Part shown: in pieces, positions 35,128 to 47,522 of the stretch
How the letters are laid out: the number at the start of each line of letters is the position of its first letter
Numbering within the stretch: the stretch's first letter is position 1
Assembly (NCBI RefSeq): GCF_030296555.1
Contig: NZ_AP027728.1
Coordinates: forward strand, 1,550,001-1,614,000
Source of the DNA: Microbacterium suwonense
GTDB taxonomy: Bacteria > Actinomycetota > Actinomycetes > Actinomycetales > Microbacteriaceae
Reading direction: 5' to 3'
Length of the DNA: 64,000 bases
The notes under the pieces: generated by a model
The model's input: only the letters and a program-made list of their open reading frames with translations
What the model was told of the DNA's origin: nothing
Databases searched by the model: none
Made by a program: the position numbers and the translations under genes

Positions 35128-37257
35128 GTGAACGACCGCAGTGCCGAGGAATCAGCATCCGCTGACTCCGACCTCGTGCTGCGCACCCGATCGGGTGACG
35201 CGGAGGCGTTCGGCGAACTCTGGCGACGTCACTACCGCTCCGGGATGACGGTCGCGCGGTCGATCACCTCATCGATCGACCCCGATGACCTCGTGCAGGA
35301 GGCCTACGCGCGCATCTATCAGGCGATCCTCAAGGGCGGTGGGCCCAACGGCTCCTTCCGCGCCTATCTGTTCACCAGCATCCGCAACACCGCCGCGGCC
35401 TGGGGCCGCGCGCGCCGCGAGACCGCCATCGACGAGCTCGAGACGGTCGCCGACCCATCGAGCACCGACGCCGCAGCCGACGAGGAGCTCGATCGCGGGC
35501 TGACCGCACAGGCCTTCCGCTCGCTGCCCTCCCGCTGGCAGGAGGTGCTGTGGTACTCCGAGATCGAGGGGATGAAGCCGGCGGCGATCGGCTCGCTGCT
35601 GGGAATGAGCGCCGGCGCGGTCTCGCAGCTGACCTTCCGCGCCCGCGAAGGTCTGCGCGAAGCATGGATCCAGGCCCACCTGCGCAGCGTGGACGACGAG
35701 TCCGAGTGCAGGTGGACGATCGAGCACCTCGGCGCGTATGCGCGCGGCAACCTCGGTGTGCGTGCACAGCAACGCGCTGACCAGCACTTGCAGGATTGCG
35801 CTCGCTGCATGATCGTCGCAGCCGAGGCCAAGGACGTCTCCAGCCGGCTCGCACTCGTGCTGCTGCCTCTCGTGCTGGGCGTCAGCGGCGCATCGGCCTA
35901 CCTGGCGACTCTGCAGGGCGGCGGAACGCCGATCGTCGCGCTTGCCGCCATGCCCTCGAGCGTCGTCGAAGGGGCCGTCGTCGCCGGTTCCGGGGGCGTC
36001 GCGGCCACTGGTTCAGGAGGCACGACGGGTTCGGCCGGGTCGGGTGCGGCCGGTTCCGCCGCTGCCGGATCCACGGCATCCGGTGGTGCGACTGCCGTCA
36101 GCAGTGCCGGCGTCATCTCCGGCATCGGGGCACTGGTGGGTGCGGGGTCGGCTGCACTCGTCGTCGCCGGCGTCGTCGCGGCCGCAGCCGTCGTTCCAGG
36201 GATGCTGACCGGATCGCCGGCGACCTCGCAGCCGAGCGCCTCGGATTCCGAGCCGTCGTCGATCTCCTCCGAGGTGGTTCCGGATGCGACGATGTCGATC
36301 GATGATCCCAAGGTGATCGAGATCGACGAGCAGAGGACGCCGAGAGTCGATCCGGATCCGCGCGCAGATGCCGACGAGGCATCGCCCCCACAGCAGGAAG
36401 CCGACGTGGCTGCACCTCCCGCCGACGACGAGTCGGAGCAGGAGCTGGAGCCGGCTCCCGACCCCGGCGACGTCACCGATCCGGGTGGGGACGATGCCTC
36501 GCCTGGAGACGGTGAGGAGGAACCCGGCGCCGAAGAGCCCGGGGACGGTGAGGAGACGGAGGAACCCGGGGACGGCACCGAGACCGACACGGAAGAGCCC
36601 GGCGACGGCACCGAGGAGCCCGGGACTGGCACCGAGGAGCCCGGAACCGACCCCGGGACCGAAGAGCCCGGCACGGATCCCGCACCGGCGCCGGTGGAAC
36701 TGTCATGGGGCACTGCGACCGTGATTCTGGATTCCAACTCCCGCACGCACATCTACGTTCCCGTGACAGGCACCCCCGGCAGCACCGTGCAGGTGTGGCT
36801 GAACAGGCAATCCGCCCGCAGCGATCAGATCACGCTCGGCCCTGATGGCACCGGCACCGCAGACTTGCGGCCGAATGTCGTGGAGCTGATTAGCAACACG
36901 ACCGTCGGATTCCGCTACGTCACCGACGACGTCGCTGGAGAATGGACGACGACCACGCTGCGATCGCTGCTCCCGCCGCCCTGGGGCTCCGGCACGCCCG
37001 CTCCCGAGCCCCCAGCGACTGAGACTTCCGACACGACGCCTCCTGAGACCGCGGCGAACGAACCTGCTGAGTCATCCGAGTCTGGTTCGAACCTGGTGTC
37101 GACGGCGCCGCCATCCCCTGCCTCCACCGACGCCGACGCCGACGCCGACGCCGAGGCACCCACAGCCGAGCCCGACGCTGCAACGCCCGACGTGCCGGCG
37201 CCCGACGAGTCCGACGGCACGGACCCGGCGTCCGTCGACACAGCACCCGCCGAATAG
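35128..37257 (+). CDS. ECF-type sigma factor fused to a zinc-finger anti-sigma-like domain, membrane segments and an acidic extracellular tail
   Basis: 709 residues from the GTG with AGGAG upstream; an ATG at 35080 is an alternative. Residues ~10-185 are sigma-70 regions 2 and 4 (ELWRRHYRSGMTVARSITSSIDPDDLVQEAYARIYQ; LPSRWQEVLWYSEIEGMKPAAIGSLLGMSAGAV). Next is a zf-HC2-like motif HLQDCARC, as in anti-sigma factors, then a hydrophobic segment, a Gly-Ser-Ala-rich stretch and a second hydrophobic segment. The tail has Glu-Pro-Gly repeats, a small beta-rich domain (~500-580) and a disordered Asp-Ala end. Sigma and anti-sigma in one chain imply a membrane-held sigma factor, perhaps released by proteolysis. 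Targets unknown. Confidence 0.8.
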   Translation: MNDRSAEESASADSDLVLRTRSGDAEAFGELWRRHYRSGMTVARSITSSIDPDDLVQEAYARIYQAILKGGGPNGSFRAYLFTSIRNTAAAWGRARRETAIDELETVADPSSTDAAADEELDRGLTAQAFRSLPSRWQEVLWYSEIEGMKPAAIGSLLGMSAGAVSQLTFRAREGLREAWIQAHLRSVDDESECRWTIEHLGAYARGNLGVRAQQRADQHLQDCARCMIVAAEAKDVSSRLALVLLPLVLGVSGASAYLATLQGGGTPIVALAAMPSSVVEGAVVAGSGGVAATGSGGTTGSAGSGAAGSAAAGSTASGGATAVSSAGVISGIGALVGAGSAALVVAGVVAAAAVVPGMLTGSPATSQPSASDSEPSSISSEVVPDATMSIDDPKVIEIDEQRTPRVDPDPRADADEASPPQQEADVAAPPADDESEQELEPAPDPGDVTDPGGDDASPGDGEEEPGAEEPGDGEETEEPGDGTETDTEEPGDGTEEPGTGTEEPGTDPGTEEPGTDPAPAPVELSWGTATVILDSNSRTHIYVPVTGTPGSTVQVWLNRQSARSDQITLGPDGTGTADLRPNVVELISNTTVGFRYVTDDVAGEWTTTTLRSLLPPPWGSGTPAPEPPATETSDTTPPETAANEPAESSESGSNLVSTAPPSPASTDADADADAEAPTAEPDAATPDVPAPDESDGTDPASVDTAPAE

Positions 37258-37267
37258 ACTTGAGGGC

Positions 37268-37639
37268 ATGTCCCAGGATTCCGTCGTCGACGGCGGCGTG
37301 CGTCGCGCCGCCCTGACTCCGCTCGATCTGATCCGCGTCGTCGTGCTGCTCGTCGCGCTGGCCACCTTCGCACTGTGGGGGTTCGGATCCTGGCTTATGC
37401 CCTGGAACATCGTGGTCGGGATCGGCGCTCCGGTTCTGACGCTGCTGGTATGGGCGCTGTTCCTCTCCCCTCGGCCGGTGCTGCATCTGCATCCGTTTCT
37501 GCGTGCCGTCGTCGAACTGCTGATCTACGCCGCCGTGACCCTCGCCTGGTGGTCGCTCGGGCAGGCGTGGGTCGGCATCGCCTTCGCCGTGGTGGCCGTG
37601 GCGGCCGGCGTCATCGCCGGGCGCCGAACCCTCGCATGA
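37268..37639 (+). CDS. YrdB/DUF2568-like small membrane protein
   Basis: 123 residues with four hydrophobic segments. The segments are LIRVVVLLVALATFALWGFG, MPWNIVVGIGAPVLTLLVWALF, FLRAVVELLIYAAVTLAWWSLG and WVGIAFAVVAVAAGVIAG. The spacing and Trp-Gly-rich motifs match DUF2568. It starts 10 bases after the sigma-factor stop with the box TAGACT 7 bases upstream, so it may have a leaderless promoter inside the previous gene's end. Function unknown. Confidence 0.75.
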   Translation: MSQDSVVDGGVRRAALTPLDLIRVVVLLVALATFALWGFGSWLMPWNIVVGIGAPVLTLLVWALFLSPRPVLHLHPFLRAVVELLIYAAVTLAWWSLGQAWVGIAFAVVAVAAGVIAGRRTLA

Positions 37640-37666
37640 GCACTCCAGCCCAGAAGGTGGGAGCCG

Positions 37667-38062
37667 ATGCCTGACATCCGGGTGAGCGCCGCCGTCATCG
37701 TCGATCATGCCGGCCGCGTGCTCGTGGTCCGCAAGCAGGGCACGACGCGCTTCATGCAGCCCGGCGGCAAACCCGAGCCGGGCGAGACAGCGGCCGAGAC
37801 GCTGATCCGCGAGCTGGACGAGGAGCTGTCCCTGCGCGTGGACGAGTCCGATCTCGAGCCGTTGGGCACCTTCGTCTCCGCGGCCGCCAACGAACCCGGT
37901 CATCGGGTGATCGCCGATGCGTTCGCGCTGCGCGCCGAGCCCGATCAGGTCGTCGTGCAGGCCGAGCTCGCCGAGCTGCGCTGGCTGGAGCCCGGCGACC
38001 GCACCAGCGTGCCACTGGCGCCGCTCAGCGAGGAGCACCTGCTGGCGTTCGCCTGGCGCTGA
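37667..38062 (+). CDS. NUDIX hydrolase
   Basis: 131 residues, one Nudix domain. The box GGKPEPGETAAETLIRELDEELSL fits GX5EX7REUXEEXGU, apart from Ser at the usual second Gly. It should hydrolyse a nucleoside diphosphate derivative with a divalent metal. GGTGGGAG precedes the ATG. MutT-like cleaning and hydrolysis of other NDP derivatives cannot be told apart from sequence. It is close behind the YrdB-like gene and may share its transcript. Confidence 0.88.
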   Translation: MPDIRVSAAVIVDHAGRVLVVRKQGTTRFMQPGGKPEPGETAAETLIRELDEELSLRVDESDLEPLGTFVSAAANEPGHRVIADAFALRAEPDQVVVQAELAELRWLEPGDRTSVPLAPLSEEHLLAFAWR

Positions 38063-38068
38063 CACAAA

Positions 38069-38140
38069 GCCCGTCTATTTGTGCCGTATGCCCGGTTTCC
38101 ACGGCGTGTCGCGCGCATACGGCACAAATAGACGACGGGC
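38069..38140. repeat. Palindromic intergenic element, family A, copy 3
   Basis: Left arm GCCCGTCTATTTGTGCC runs on into GTATGC, and the right arm mirrors all of it (GCATACGGCACAAATAGAC) except for a 3-bp duplication GAC near the end. It sits between the convergent NUDIX and nagB genes. Confidence 0.85.
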
Positions 38141-38146
38141 GGGGAA

Positions 38147-38926
38147 TCACAGACCCTGCCAGGCCGGCTTGTTGGCGTAGCTGTAGCGGTAGTAGTCCGC
38201 GAGCTTCAACTCAGATGCGGCCGCTTCGTCGAGCACGACCGTCACATGCGCGTGCAGCTGCACGGCGGATGCCGGAACCATGGCGCTGATCGGGCCTTCG
38301 AGCGCCGCGGCCACCGCTCGCGCCTTGTTCTCGCCGAAGGCGAGCAGCACCAGGTGTCGTGCACGCAGGATCGTGCCCAGCCCCTGCGTGATGCAGTGCT
38401 GCGGGACGTCGTGGACGGAGTCGAAGAAACGCGCGTTGTCTTTGCGGGTCTGCTCGGTCAGTGTCTTGATGCGGGTGGTGGATGCGAACGACGAGCCCGG
38501 CTCGTTGAAGCCGATGTGGCCGTCGGTGCCGATGCCGAGGATCTGCAGATCCACGCCGCCGGCGGCGACGATGGCCGCGTCGTAGTCGTCTCCAGCGTGC
38601 TGGATCGTCTCGATCGCCCCGTTGGGCACCCGGATCAGCGCGGGATCCAGGCCGAGAGGTTCGATGACCTCCCGGGTGATGACCGAGCGATAGCTCTCGG
38701 GGTGCTCCGGATCGATGCCGACGTACTCGTCGAGAGCGAACCCGCGCAGATGCGAGACGTCGTGCCCCGACAGGCGTCCGCGCAGCGCCTCGTAGACCGG
38801 CAGCGGAGTCGACCCCGTGGCCAGACCCAGCACAGGTTCCGCAACCGTATCGATGAGCCGCACGATCTCGTCGGCGACGAGCGCCCCGGCGATTTCCTTG
38901 TTCTCTACGATGACGACTTCAGCCAT
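38147..38926 (-). CDS. nagB: Glucosamine-6-phosphate deaminase
   Basis: 259 residues, full length. It converts glucosamine-6-phosphate to fructose-6-phosphate and ammonia. Conserved stretches are LGLATGSTPLPVYEALR, FALDEYVGI (catalytic Asp), QILGIGTDGHIGFNEPGSSF (catalytic His-Asp-Glu region) and TRIKTLTEQTR. AAGGAG precedes the ATG. With NagA at 33520 it forms the usual GlcNAc route. The ROK gene directly upstream on the same strand is the likely regulator. Confidence 0.96.
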   Translation of the reverse strand: MAEVVIVENKEIAGALVADEIVRLIDTVAEPVLGLATGSTPLPVYEALRGRLSGHDVSHLRGFALDEYVGIDPEHPESYRSVITREVIEPLGLDPALIRVPNGAIETIQHAGDDYDAAIVAAGGVDLQILGIGTDGHIGFNEPGSSFASTTRIKTLTEQTRKDNARFFDSVHDVPQHCITQGLGTILRARHLVLLAFGENKARAVAAALEGPISAMVPASAVQLHAHVTVVLDEAAASELKLADYYRYSYANKPAWQGL

Positions 38927-39094
38927 GATCGGTGATCTCCTTGAGTGTGTCGAGGTGCGCTGCTGCGCGGTCGAGCGGGGTGGATGCCGGGTTCGCCGCC
39001 GGCGGGCGCGTCGGGAGGCAGGTCAATCCTCTCATCGGGACGCTGCGCATGCGGCCGTGGGGAGCGGTGCGCGCACGCCCGATGCACCGCCCCG

Positions 39095-40251
39095 TCACGT
39101 CACGCCCAGCTGGGCCGAGAGCACGGTCACGGCTGCTCCGCGGATGACGATGTCGTCCTGTTCGCTGAGCCGGAAGGTCACGTCCTCGAACACCCCCTCC
39201 AGTGTCCGCGCGCGCAGAGCCGTGGTGGCCGCGTCGATGAACTCCCCCGCGAACAGCTCGCCCGGCCCGGAGATCACGATCTCGGAGAGGTCCAATGCCG
39301 CCACGATGGGCGCGATCGCGATGCCCAGGCGCGTACCCGCGTCCGCGAGCAGCGCTGCGACGCGGCTGGGTGCGGCCGAGATCTCGGCGCTCAGCCGAGG
39401 GACGTTCACCCACGCCTCCAGGCATCCGATGCGCCCGCAGGCGCAGACCGGGCCGCCATCGGTGCCGACCACGACGTGGCCGATCTCCCCCGCTGCGAAG
39501 CGTGCACCGATCAGTGGCCGTCCTCCCGTGATGATGCCGGCTCCGACCCCCTGCCGATGCGGACGAGCATCACGTCGGAGCGTGCGCGGCCGAAGGTGTA
39601 CTCGGCCAGGAGAGCGACATCGGCGTCGTTGCTCACCACCGCGGGGAGGCCGAGCTCCCCGGCGATCAGGTGCTCCAGGGGGAAGTCCTGCCACGAGAGA
39701 TTCGGGGCGCTGAGGATCGTCCCGTCACCGCGCACCACACCGGGACTGCCGACCCCGATCCCGAGGATGGGCCTGGTCGCTGCGGCGATCAGTTCGCGTG
39801 CCAGATCCGATGCCGCTCGATAGGTCTGCTGCGAGCCGGGCTGCACGGGCAGCGATACCGACCTGCGGCAGATCACGCGTCCGCCCAGGTCGAGCACGGC
39901 GCCTTCGAACTTCGACGTGCCCGACAGATCGATCCCGATGATCTGATGCCCTTCGCGATCGATGTCGATCACGATCGCCGGCTTTCCCGGCCCGCTGGCG
40001 TGGCGCACGCCGATGTCGTGGATGATGCCATCGGCGATCGACTCGGCGACCAGATCCGAGATGGTCACCCGGGTCAGACCGGTCTCGCGTGCGAGGTCTG
40101 CCCGGCTCATTGCTCCACCGTGGTAGAGCGTCTGCAGCATGAGGGCGCGGTTGTGCGCACGTGCCTGCTCGGGCAGCGCTTTCGTCGCCGAACGCAGGTG
40201 CCGGCCCGGTGCAGCCACCGGCAGCGACCGCTCGCCCTGTGACGATTCCAT
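39095..40251 (-). CDS. ROK-family transcriptional regulator (NagC/XylR type), one frameshift
   Basis: About 385 residues after one base is restored in the C run at 39547-39551, joining VMLVRIGRG to VGAGIITGGRPLIGARFAAGE. The N-terminal winged helix reads MSRADLARETGLTRVTISDLVAESIADG. The ROK sugar-kinase-like domain follows, with IIGIDLSGT and the zinc motif CACGRIGCLEAW. Proximity to nagB suggests it senses GlcNAc or its phosphate. It appears leaderless: TACTAA lies 5 bases before the ATG. Confidence 0.87.
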
Positions 40252-40255
40252 ATTT

Positions 40256-40274
40256 GTTAGTAGAGCTTACGAAC
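40256..40274. promoter_or_regulatory. Candidate ROK operator overlapping its own -10 box
   Basis: GTTAGTAGAGCTTACGAAC has 7-bp half-sites (GTTAGTA and TACGAAC, one mismatch) around 5 bp. The minus-strand -10 box TACTAA lies inside the left half. A regulator bound here would block its own promoter. Confidence 0.5.
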
Positions 40275-40440
40275 TAGGTTCCGCGCAAGACGCCGCGTTG
40301 CACGGCACGCGGCGCAGGGCGCGCAGGTTATCAAAACGTTACTGCCGCTGTCCACCGAGCGGACCATGAGCAGTCCTGCCGCCGCCCGGCGTCCCGTACC
40401 ATGAAGAGGTCAGTCACGTTGTGTCCTTGGGGGTGAGTTC

Positions 40441-41889
40441 GTGACCGATCTGATCTCCGGTCCCGGCACGGATGCGATCCCGTCCTCCTTCGTGGACGAC
40501 GCTCTGCCGCCGCACGACGGTCACCCCGTGGAGTGGGCGCCGGCTGAGCCGGCACCGCGCAAGCGTCGCCTGGGGCTGTGGATCGGCCTCGGAGCGGGCG
40601 CACTGGCACTCGCGGCCGCAGGGGCCTCCCTGATCCTCATCGCACCCGGCACCACCGTCGCCGGCGTGCCGGTGGGAGGAATGACGCCGGGCATGGCATC
40701 CGCCGCGATCAGCAGCCGTCTGGCATCGACCGAAGTGGAGCTGACCGGCGCGGGTGCAGGCGCCACCCTGACCGGCACCGACCTCGGCGCCAGCGTGGAT
40801 GCCGGCGCCCTGGCCGAGCAGGCGTTCGCCGATCGGCCGCTCTGGAACCTCGGCTCCTGGATGGGCGATCCGATCGGCGCCGAGGTGAGCCTGGATCCGA
40901 CCGCCGCCGAGCGTGCGCTGCGCGCAGCCGTCCCCTCGAGCTACATCGATCCGGTGGACGCCGTGGTCGCGTTCGACCCGGCATCCGCCGCCTACACCGC
41001 CACACCCGCCGCGTCGGGCACCGGCATCTCGGTCTCGGATCTTGCGGAGGCGTTCACAGCAGCGTCGGACGAGGGCGCCACGACATTCTCGTTCTCGGGG
41101 GATCCCACCGAGGTGATCCCGGCGATCACCGATGAGAAGGCTGCGGCGACCGTCGAGAACCTCAACGGGATGCTCGCCGAGATCGGCTTCTACGTCGGAG
41201 ACGAGCGCACAGTTCCGGTCGCCCCTGAGGTCGCGGCGAAGTGGCTCCACATCGACCAGGTCGACGGAGAGCTCGAGATCACGGCCGATCAGTCCGCCAT
41301 CCAGGGCATGGTCGCCACGCTGCCCGATCTCGTCAACCGCGACGTCGTCGACGCGACGAAGGTCGTCGATTCGAAGGGCGAGGTGCTGCGTACCCTCGTC
41401 GACGGCAAGGACGGCAGAGTGCTCGGCGACACCACCGGCATCGCATCGGCCTTCGCCACCGATCTCGGCGATGGCAAGGCCGCGTTCGAGCTGCCCGTGA
41501 CCTCCACCCCGTTCGAGACCACGACGCTGTTCCGGCGCATCGAGGTCGACATCAGCGAGCAGCGCACCTATCTGTTCGAGAACGAGAAGCTCGTCGACGC
41601 CTGGGCGACCTCGACCGGCCTGCCGGGCACCGACACGCCGCTCGGGCACTTCCGAGTGTTCGCCCACACCGCCAAGCAGGACATGGGCTGTTTCGAAGGA
41701 GCCTCGTACTGCACCAAGGACGTGCCGTGGAACACCTGGTTCGCGCCGAACATCGCCTTCCACGGTGCTTACTGGCACAACAACTTCGGCCACCGCATGA
41801 GTCACGGCTGCGTCAACCTCCCGCCACGCATCGCCAAGCAGGTCTACGACTGGTCGCCGGAAGGCCTCGAGGTCTGGGTGCACAGCTGA
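40441..41889 (+). CDS. L,D-transpeptidase (YkuD domain), membrane-anchored
   Basis: 482 residues from GTG with GGGGGTGAG upstream. A short cytoplasmic N-terminus leads to one membrane helix (~42-65), so the rest lies outside the membrane. Residues ~75-330 look like repeated peptidoglycan-binding (YkuD-associated) regions. The YkuD domain ends with IAFHGAYWHNNFGHRMSHGCVNLPP, carrying catalytic Cys457 and its His partners. It should make 3-3 cross-links in peptidoglycan or attach proteins to it. The motif has Asn rather than Arg after the Cys-Val pair, a common variant. Confidence 0.9.
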   Translation: MTDLISGPGTDAIPSSFVDDALPPHDGHPVEWAPAEPAPRKRRLGLWIGLGAGALALAAAGASLILIAPGTTVAGVPVGGMTPGMASAAISSRLASTEVELTGAGAGATLTGTDLGASVDAGALAEQAFADRPLWNLGSWMGDPIGAEVSLDPTAAERALRAAVPSSYIDPVDAVVAFDPASAAYTATPAASGTGISVSDLAEAFTAASDEGATTFSFSGDPTEVIPAITDEKAAATVENLNGMLAEIGFYVGDERTVPVAPEVAAKWLHIDQVDGELEITADQSAIQGMVATLPDLVNRDVVDATKVVDSKGEVLRTLVDGKDGRVLGDTTGIASAFATDLGDGKAAFELPVTSTPFETTTLFRRIEVDISEQRTYLFENEKLVDAWATSTGLPGTDTPLGHFRVFAHTAKQDMGCFEGASYCTKDVPWNTWFAPNIAFHGAYWHNNFGHRMSHGCVNLPPRIAKQVYDWSPEGLEVWVHS

Positions 41890-41940
41890 TCCGGAACGCG
41901 GCTTGTCCGGGACGCTGCTGATCCGGCGCGCCCGGTCCGA

Positions 41941-41988
41941 CACGCAGAAGGGGGCGGATGCCGATCGGCATCCGCCCCCTTCTGCGTG
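41941..41988. terminator. 48-bp perfect palindromic terminator between convergent genes
   Basis: Two 24-bp arms with no mismatch, starting CACGCAGAAGGGGGCGGATG and joined without a loop. It lies between the ends of the L,D-transpeptidase and isocitrate dehydrogenase genes and should stop both transcripts. Confidence 0.85.
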
Positions 41989-41994
41989 CGTCGA

Positions 41995-44983
<2,989 letters not shown>

Positions 44984-45005
44984 GCACAGCGACGATGGAG
45001 TTCTG

Positions 45006-46022
45006 ATGACGACGATCCACCAGGTGGCCGAGGCCGCTGGCGTGTCGATCAGCACCGTCTCGTATGCGCTGAGCGGCAAGCGACCCGTGTCGGAGAAGAC
45101 ACGCCGGCGCATTGAGGAGGCCGCAGCAGCACTGGGCTACATGCCCGATGCCGGTGCCCGGATGCTCGCGGGGCGCCGGACGCACATCTTCGCCCTCACC
45201 GAACCGCTGCGCGCCGACACCCATGCCCCCACGCACATGGCCTTCGTGCTCGCGACGTCGATCGCCGCACGCAGGCACGGCTACGACGTGCTGCTGCTGA
45301 CCGATGAACAGGCATCCGTGGGCATGAGCCGCGTCGCATCGAGCCGGCTGGTGGACGCCATCCTCGTGCTCGATGTCGCACCCGACGATGCCCGGGTCGA
45401 GATCGCCCGCTCCATCCGCACGCCGACGATCTTCATCGGCCTTCCCGACGACGCCGAAGGACTCACCTGCGTCGACATCGACTTCGAGGCCGCTGGGCGA
45501 CTGGCCGTCGACCGGCTCGCAGATGCCGGGCACACCGCGATCACCCTGCTCGGCCAGCCCGCCGTCTCATACCGCACCTCCAATTTCTCCCGCCGTCTGC
45601 GGCGCGGCGTCGAGTCGGGCGCGCAGGCACGCGACATCGCACTGGAGACGACGTGCTCGGGCGAGCTCGCGACGGATGCCGGCGTCGTGCGCGCCGTCGT
45701 GGAGGCGGCTCTTGCTCGCGGCGATCGCGCCTTCGTCGTGCACACCGTGACCGATGCGCATGAGGTGCTGCTCTCCGTGCTGGCCGACCACGGCCTCCGC
45801 GTCGGTCACGACGTCTCGGTGGTCTCCGCCGCGACCGCTTTCGATACCTCGGATCTGCGCACTCCGCTCGACACGATCCCTCTCGTGCCCAGCCAGTCCT
45901 GCGATCTCGCGGTCGAGATCGCACTGCACCGCCTCGAGGACAGGACTTCCTCGCCCCGCATCCACCTGATCCCACCTGAATACCACCCCGCCGGGTCGGT
46001 CCGCACACTCGCGGATCGATGA
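45006..46022 (+). CDS. LacI-family transcriptional repressor of the xyloglucan-type locus
   Basis: 338 residues, intact. The HTH reads TTIHQVAEAAGVSISTVSYALSGKRPVSEKTRRRIEEAAAALGY and the hinge helix ARMLAG. The effector domain is of the sugar-binding type, with DFEAAGRLAVDRLADAGH. It is followed by a binding-protein gene whose leader has the related operator TCGAAACGCTTCGA. So it probably controls itself and the importer-glycosidase operon in response to an imported oligosaccharide. Confidence 0.92.
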   Translation: MTTIHQVAEAAGVSISTVSYALSGKRPVSEKTRRRIEEAAAALGYMPDAGARMLAGRRTHIFALTEPLRADTHAPTHMAFVLATSIAARRHGYDVLLLTDEQASVGMSRVASSRLVDAILVLDVAPDDARVEIARSIRTPTIFIGLPDDAEGLTCVDIDFEAAGRLAVDRLADAGHTAITLLGQPAVSYRTSNFSRRLRRGVESGAQARDIALETTCSGELATDAGVVRAVVEAALARGDRAFVVHTVTDAHEVLLSVLADHGLRVGHDVSVVSAATAFDTSDLRTPLDTIPLVPSQSCDLAVEIALHRLEDRTSSPRIHLIPPEYHPAGSVRTLADR

Positions 46023-46055
46023 CGCCGGACGTGCGACGCACCCGTTCGCGCGGAG

Positions 46056-46069
46056 TCGAAACGCTTCGA
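46056..46069 (+). promoter_or_regulatory. LacI operator TCGAAACGCTTCGA before the second importer operon
   Basis: Differs by one base from the palindrome upstream of the LacI gene (44958-44971). It lies 83 bp before the ATG of the binding-protein gene. Confidence 0.75.
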
Positions 46070-46151
46070 CGATGCGCACCTCCCACAACTGAAGAACCCT
46101 CCCGAAGAAGTGTTCGGCCCACCGGGCCCTGAGAGAGAAGGAGTGCCGACG

Positions 46152-47467
46152 ATGGCACACATCAACCGCAGAACGCAGGCGCTGGCAGCACTCGCTGCGA
46201 TCACCGCCGCAGGCATCGCCCTCACCGGCTGCTCCCCTCCGGAGGCTCAGGCGACGGCGGAGACGGCGACGGCCAGACGCTCAAGCTGTGGCACTACGAA
46301 GGTGCCGACAGCGCCATGGGCAAAGCCTGGAACGAGGCCATCACCGTGTTCGAGAAGGAGACCGGTGCGAAGGTCGAGTTCGAGGAGAAGTCCTTCGAGC
46401 AGATCCAGAAGACGGCCAGCCAGGTGCTCGACACCGACGCGGCTCCCGACCTGATGGAGTTCAACAAGGGCAACGCGACCGCCGGCTTCCTTGCCTCGAC
46501 GGGTCTGATCTCCGACATCTCGGATGCCGTGGACGAGTACGGCTGGGGCGACAAGCTCGCCCCGTCGCTGCAGACCACGGCGAAGTACACCGACGACGGC
46601 GTGATGGGCGGCGACACCTGGTACGGCGTGCCGAACTACGGCGAGTTCGTGGGCGTCTACTACAACGAGGACGCCTTCGCCGACGCCGGACTGGAGATCC
46701 CCACCAGCTACGACGAGTTCGTCGACGTGCTCGATGCGTTCGTCGCCAAGGGCATCACCCCTCTCGCCGAGGCCGGCGCCGAGTATCCGCTCGGCCAGCT
46801 CTGGTACCAGCTCGCGCTGCTCAAGGGCGACCGCGGCTTCGTCGACGACTACCAGCTCTACAAGAGCCCCGTCGACTGGCAGGGCCCCGTGATCACCTCC
46901 GCGACCGAGACGCTCAAGGAGTACGTCGACAAGGGCTACATCGCCGACGACGTCTCCTCGATCAAGGCCGAGGACGCCGGAGTCTCGTTCATCAACGGCA
47001 CCGCGCCGATCTTCGTGTCGGGCTCGTGGTGGTTCGGGCGATTCGTCGCCGAGGCGACCGACTTCGACTGGACGATGACGGCCTTCCCCGGAGCCGACCT
47101 GTCGCTCGGCTCCTCGGGCAATCTCTGGGTCGTCCCCGAGAACGCCGCGAACAAGGAGCTGGCGTACAAGTTCATCGACATCACCATGCGCCCCGAGATC
47201 CAGGCCATCATCGGCAACAACGGCGGCCTTCCCGTGGCGGCGAACCCGGATGACATCACCGACGAGAAGAGCGCCGAGCTGATCGCGACGTTCAACGGCA
47301 TCCTCGACAAGGACGGACTGTCGTTCTACCCGGACTGGCCCGCACCCGGCTTCTACGACGTCATCGTGCAGCAGTTGCAGGGTCTGATCACCGGCGTCAA
47401 GGACGTCGAGGAAACCGACGCCGGCCTCGGCAAGGCGTACGACGAAGGAACCGCGGACTTCCGCTGA
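46152..47467 (+). CDS. ABC sugar importer, extracellular solute-binding lipoprotein (one frameshift)
   Basis: About 438 residues after one C is restored at 46234-46237, giving the lipobox LTGCS followed by PSGGSGDGGDGDGQTLKLWHYEGAD. The mature part is a family-1 sugar-binding protein with GKAWNEAITVFEKETGAKVEFEEKSFEQIQKTA and a Trp-rich ligand region GSWWFGRF. The frameshift falls at the lipobox, so an uncorrected reading would lose either the signal or the whole binding domain. It is the first gene of an operon with two permeases, an alpha-xylosidase and a beta-glucosidase. Confidence 0.87.
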
Positions 47468-47474
47468 CCGACCG

Positions 47475-47501
47475 CCGGGGCGGCACGCGCTGCCGCCCCG
47501 G
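47475..47501 (+). terminator. Intercistronic stem-loop after the second binding-protein gene
   Basis: CCGGGGCGGCA pairs with TGCCGCCCCGG around CGCGC, 7 bases after the stop and before the permease gene. As at the first importer, it probably lets the binding protein be made in excess over the permeases. Confidence 0.65.
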
Positions 47502-47522
47502 CCCTTCCGAGGAGCGCTCGAT

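Noticed and set aside
36440..37250. Acidic Glu-Pro-Gly and Asp-Ala repeats as a separate surface protein gene
   Set aside because: They are in frame with the sigma-factor domain, without a start and ribosome site of their own.
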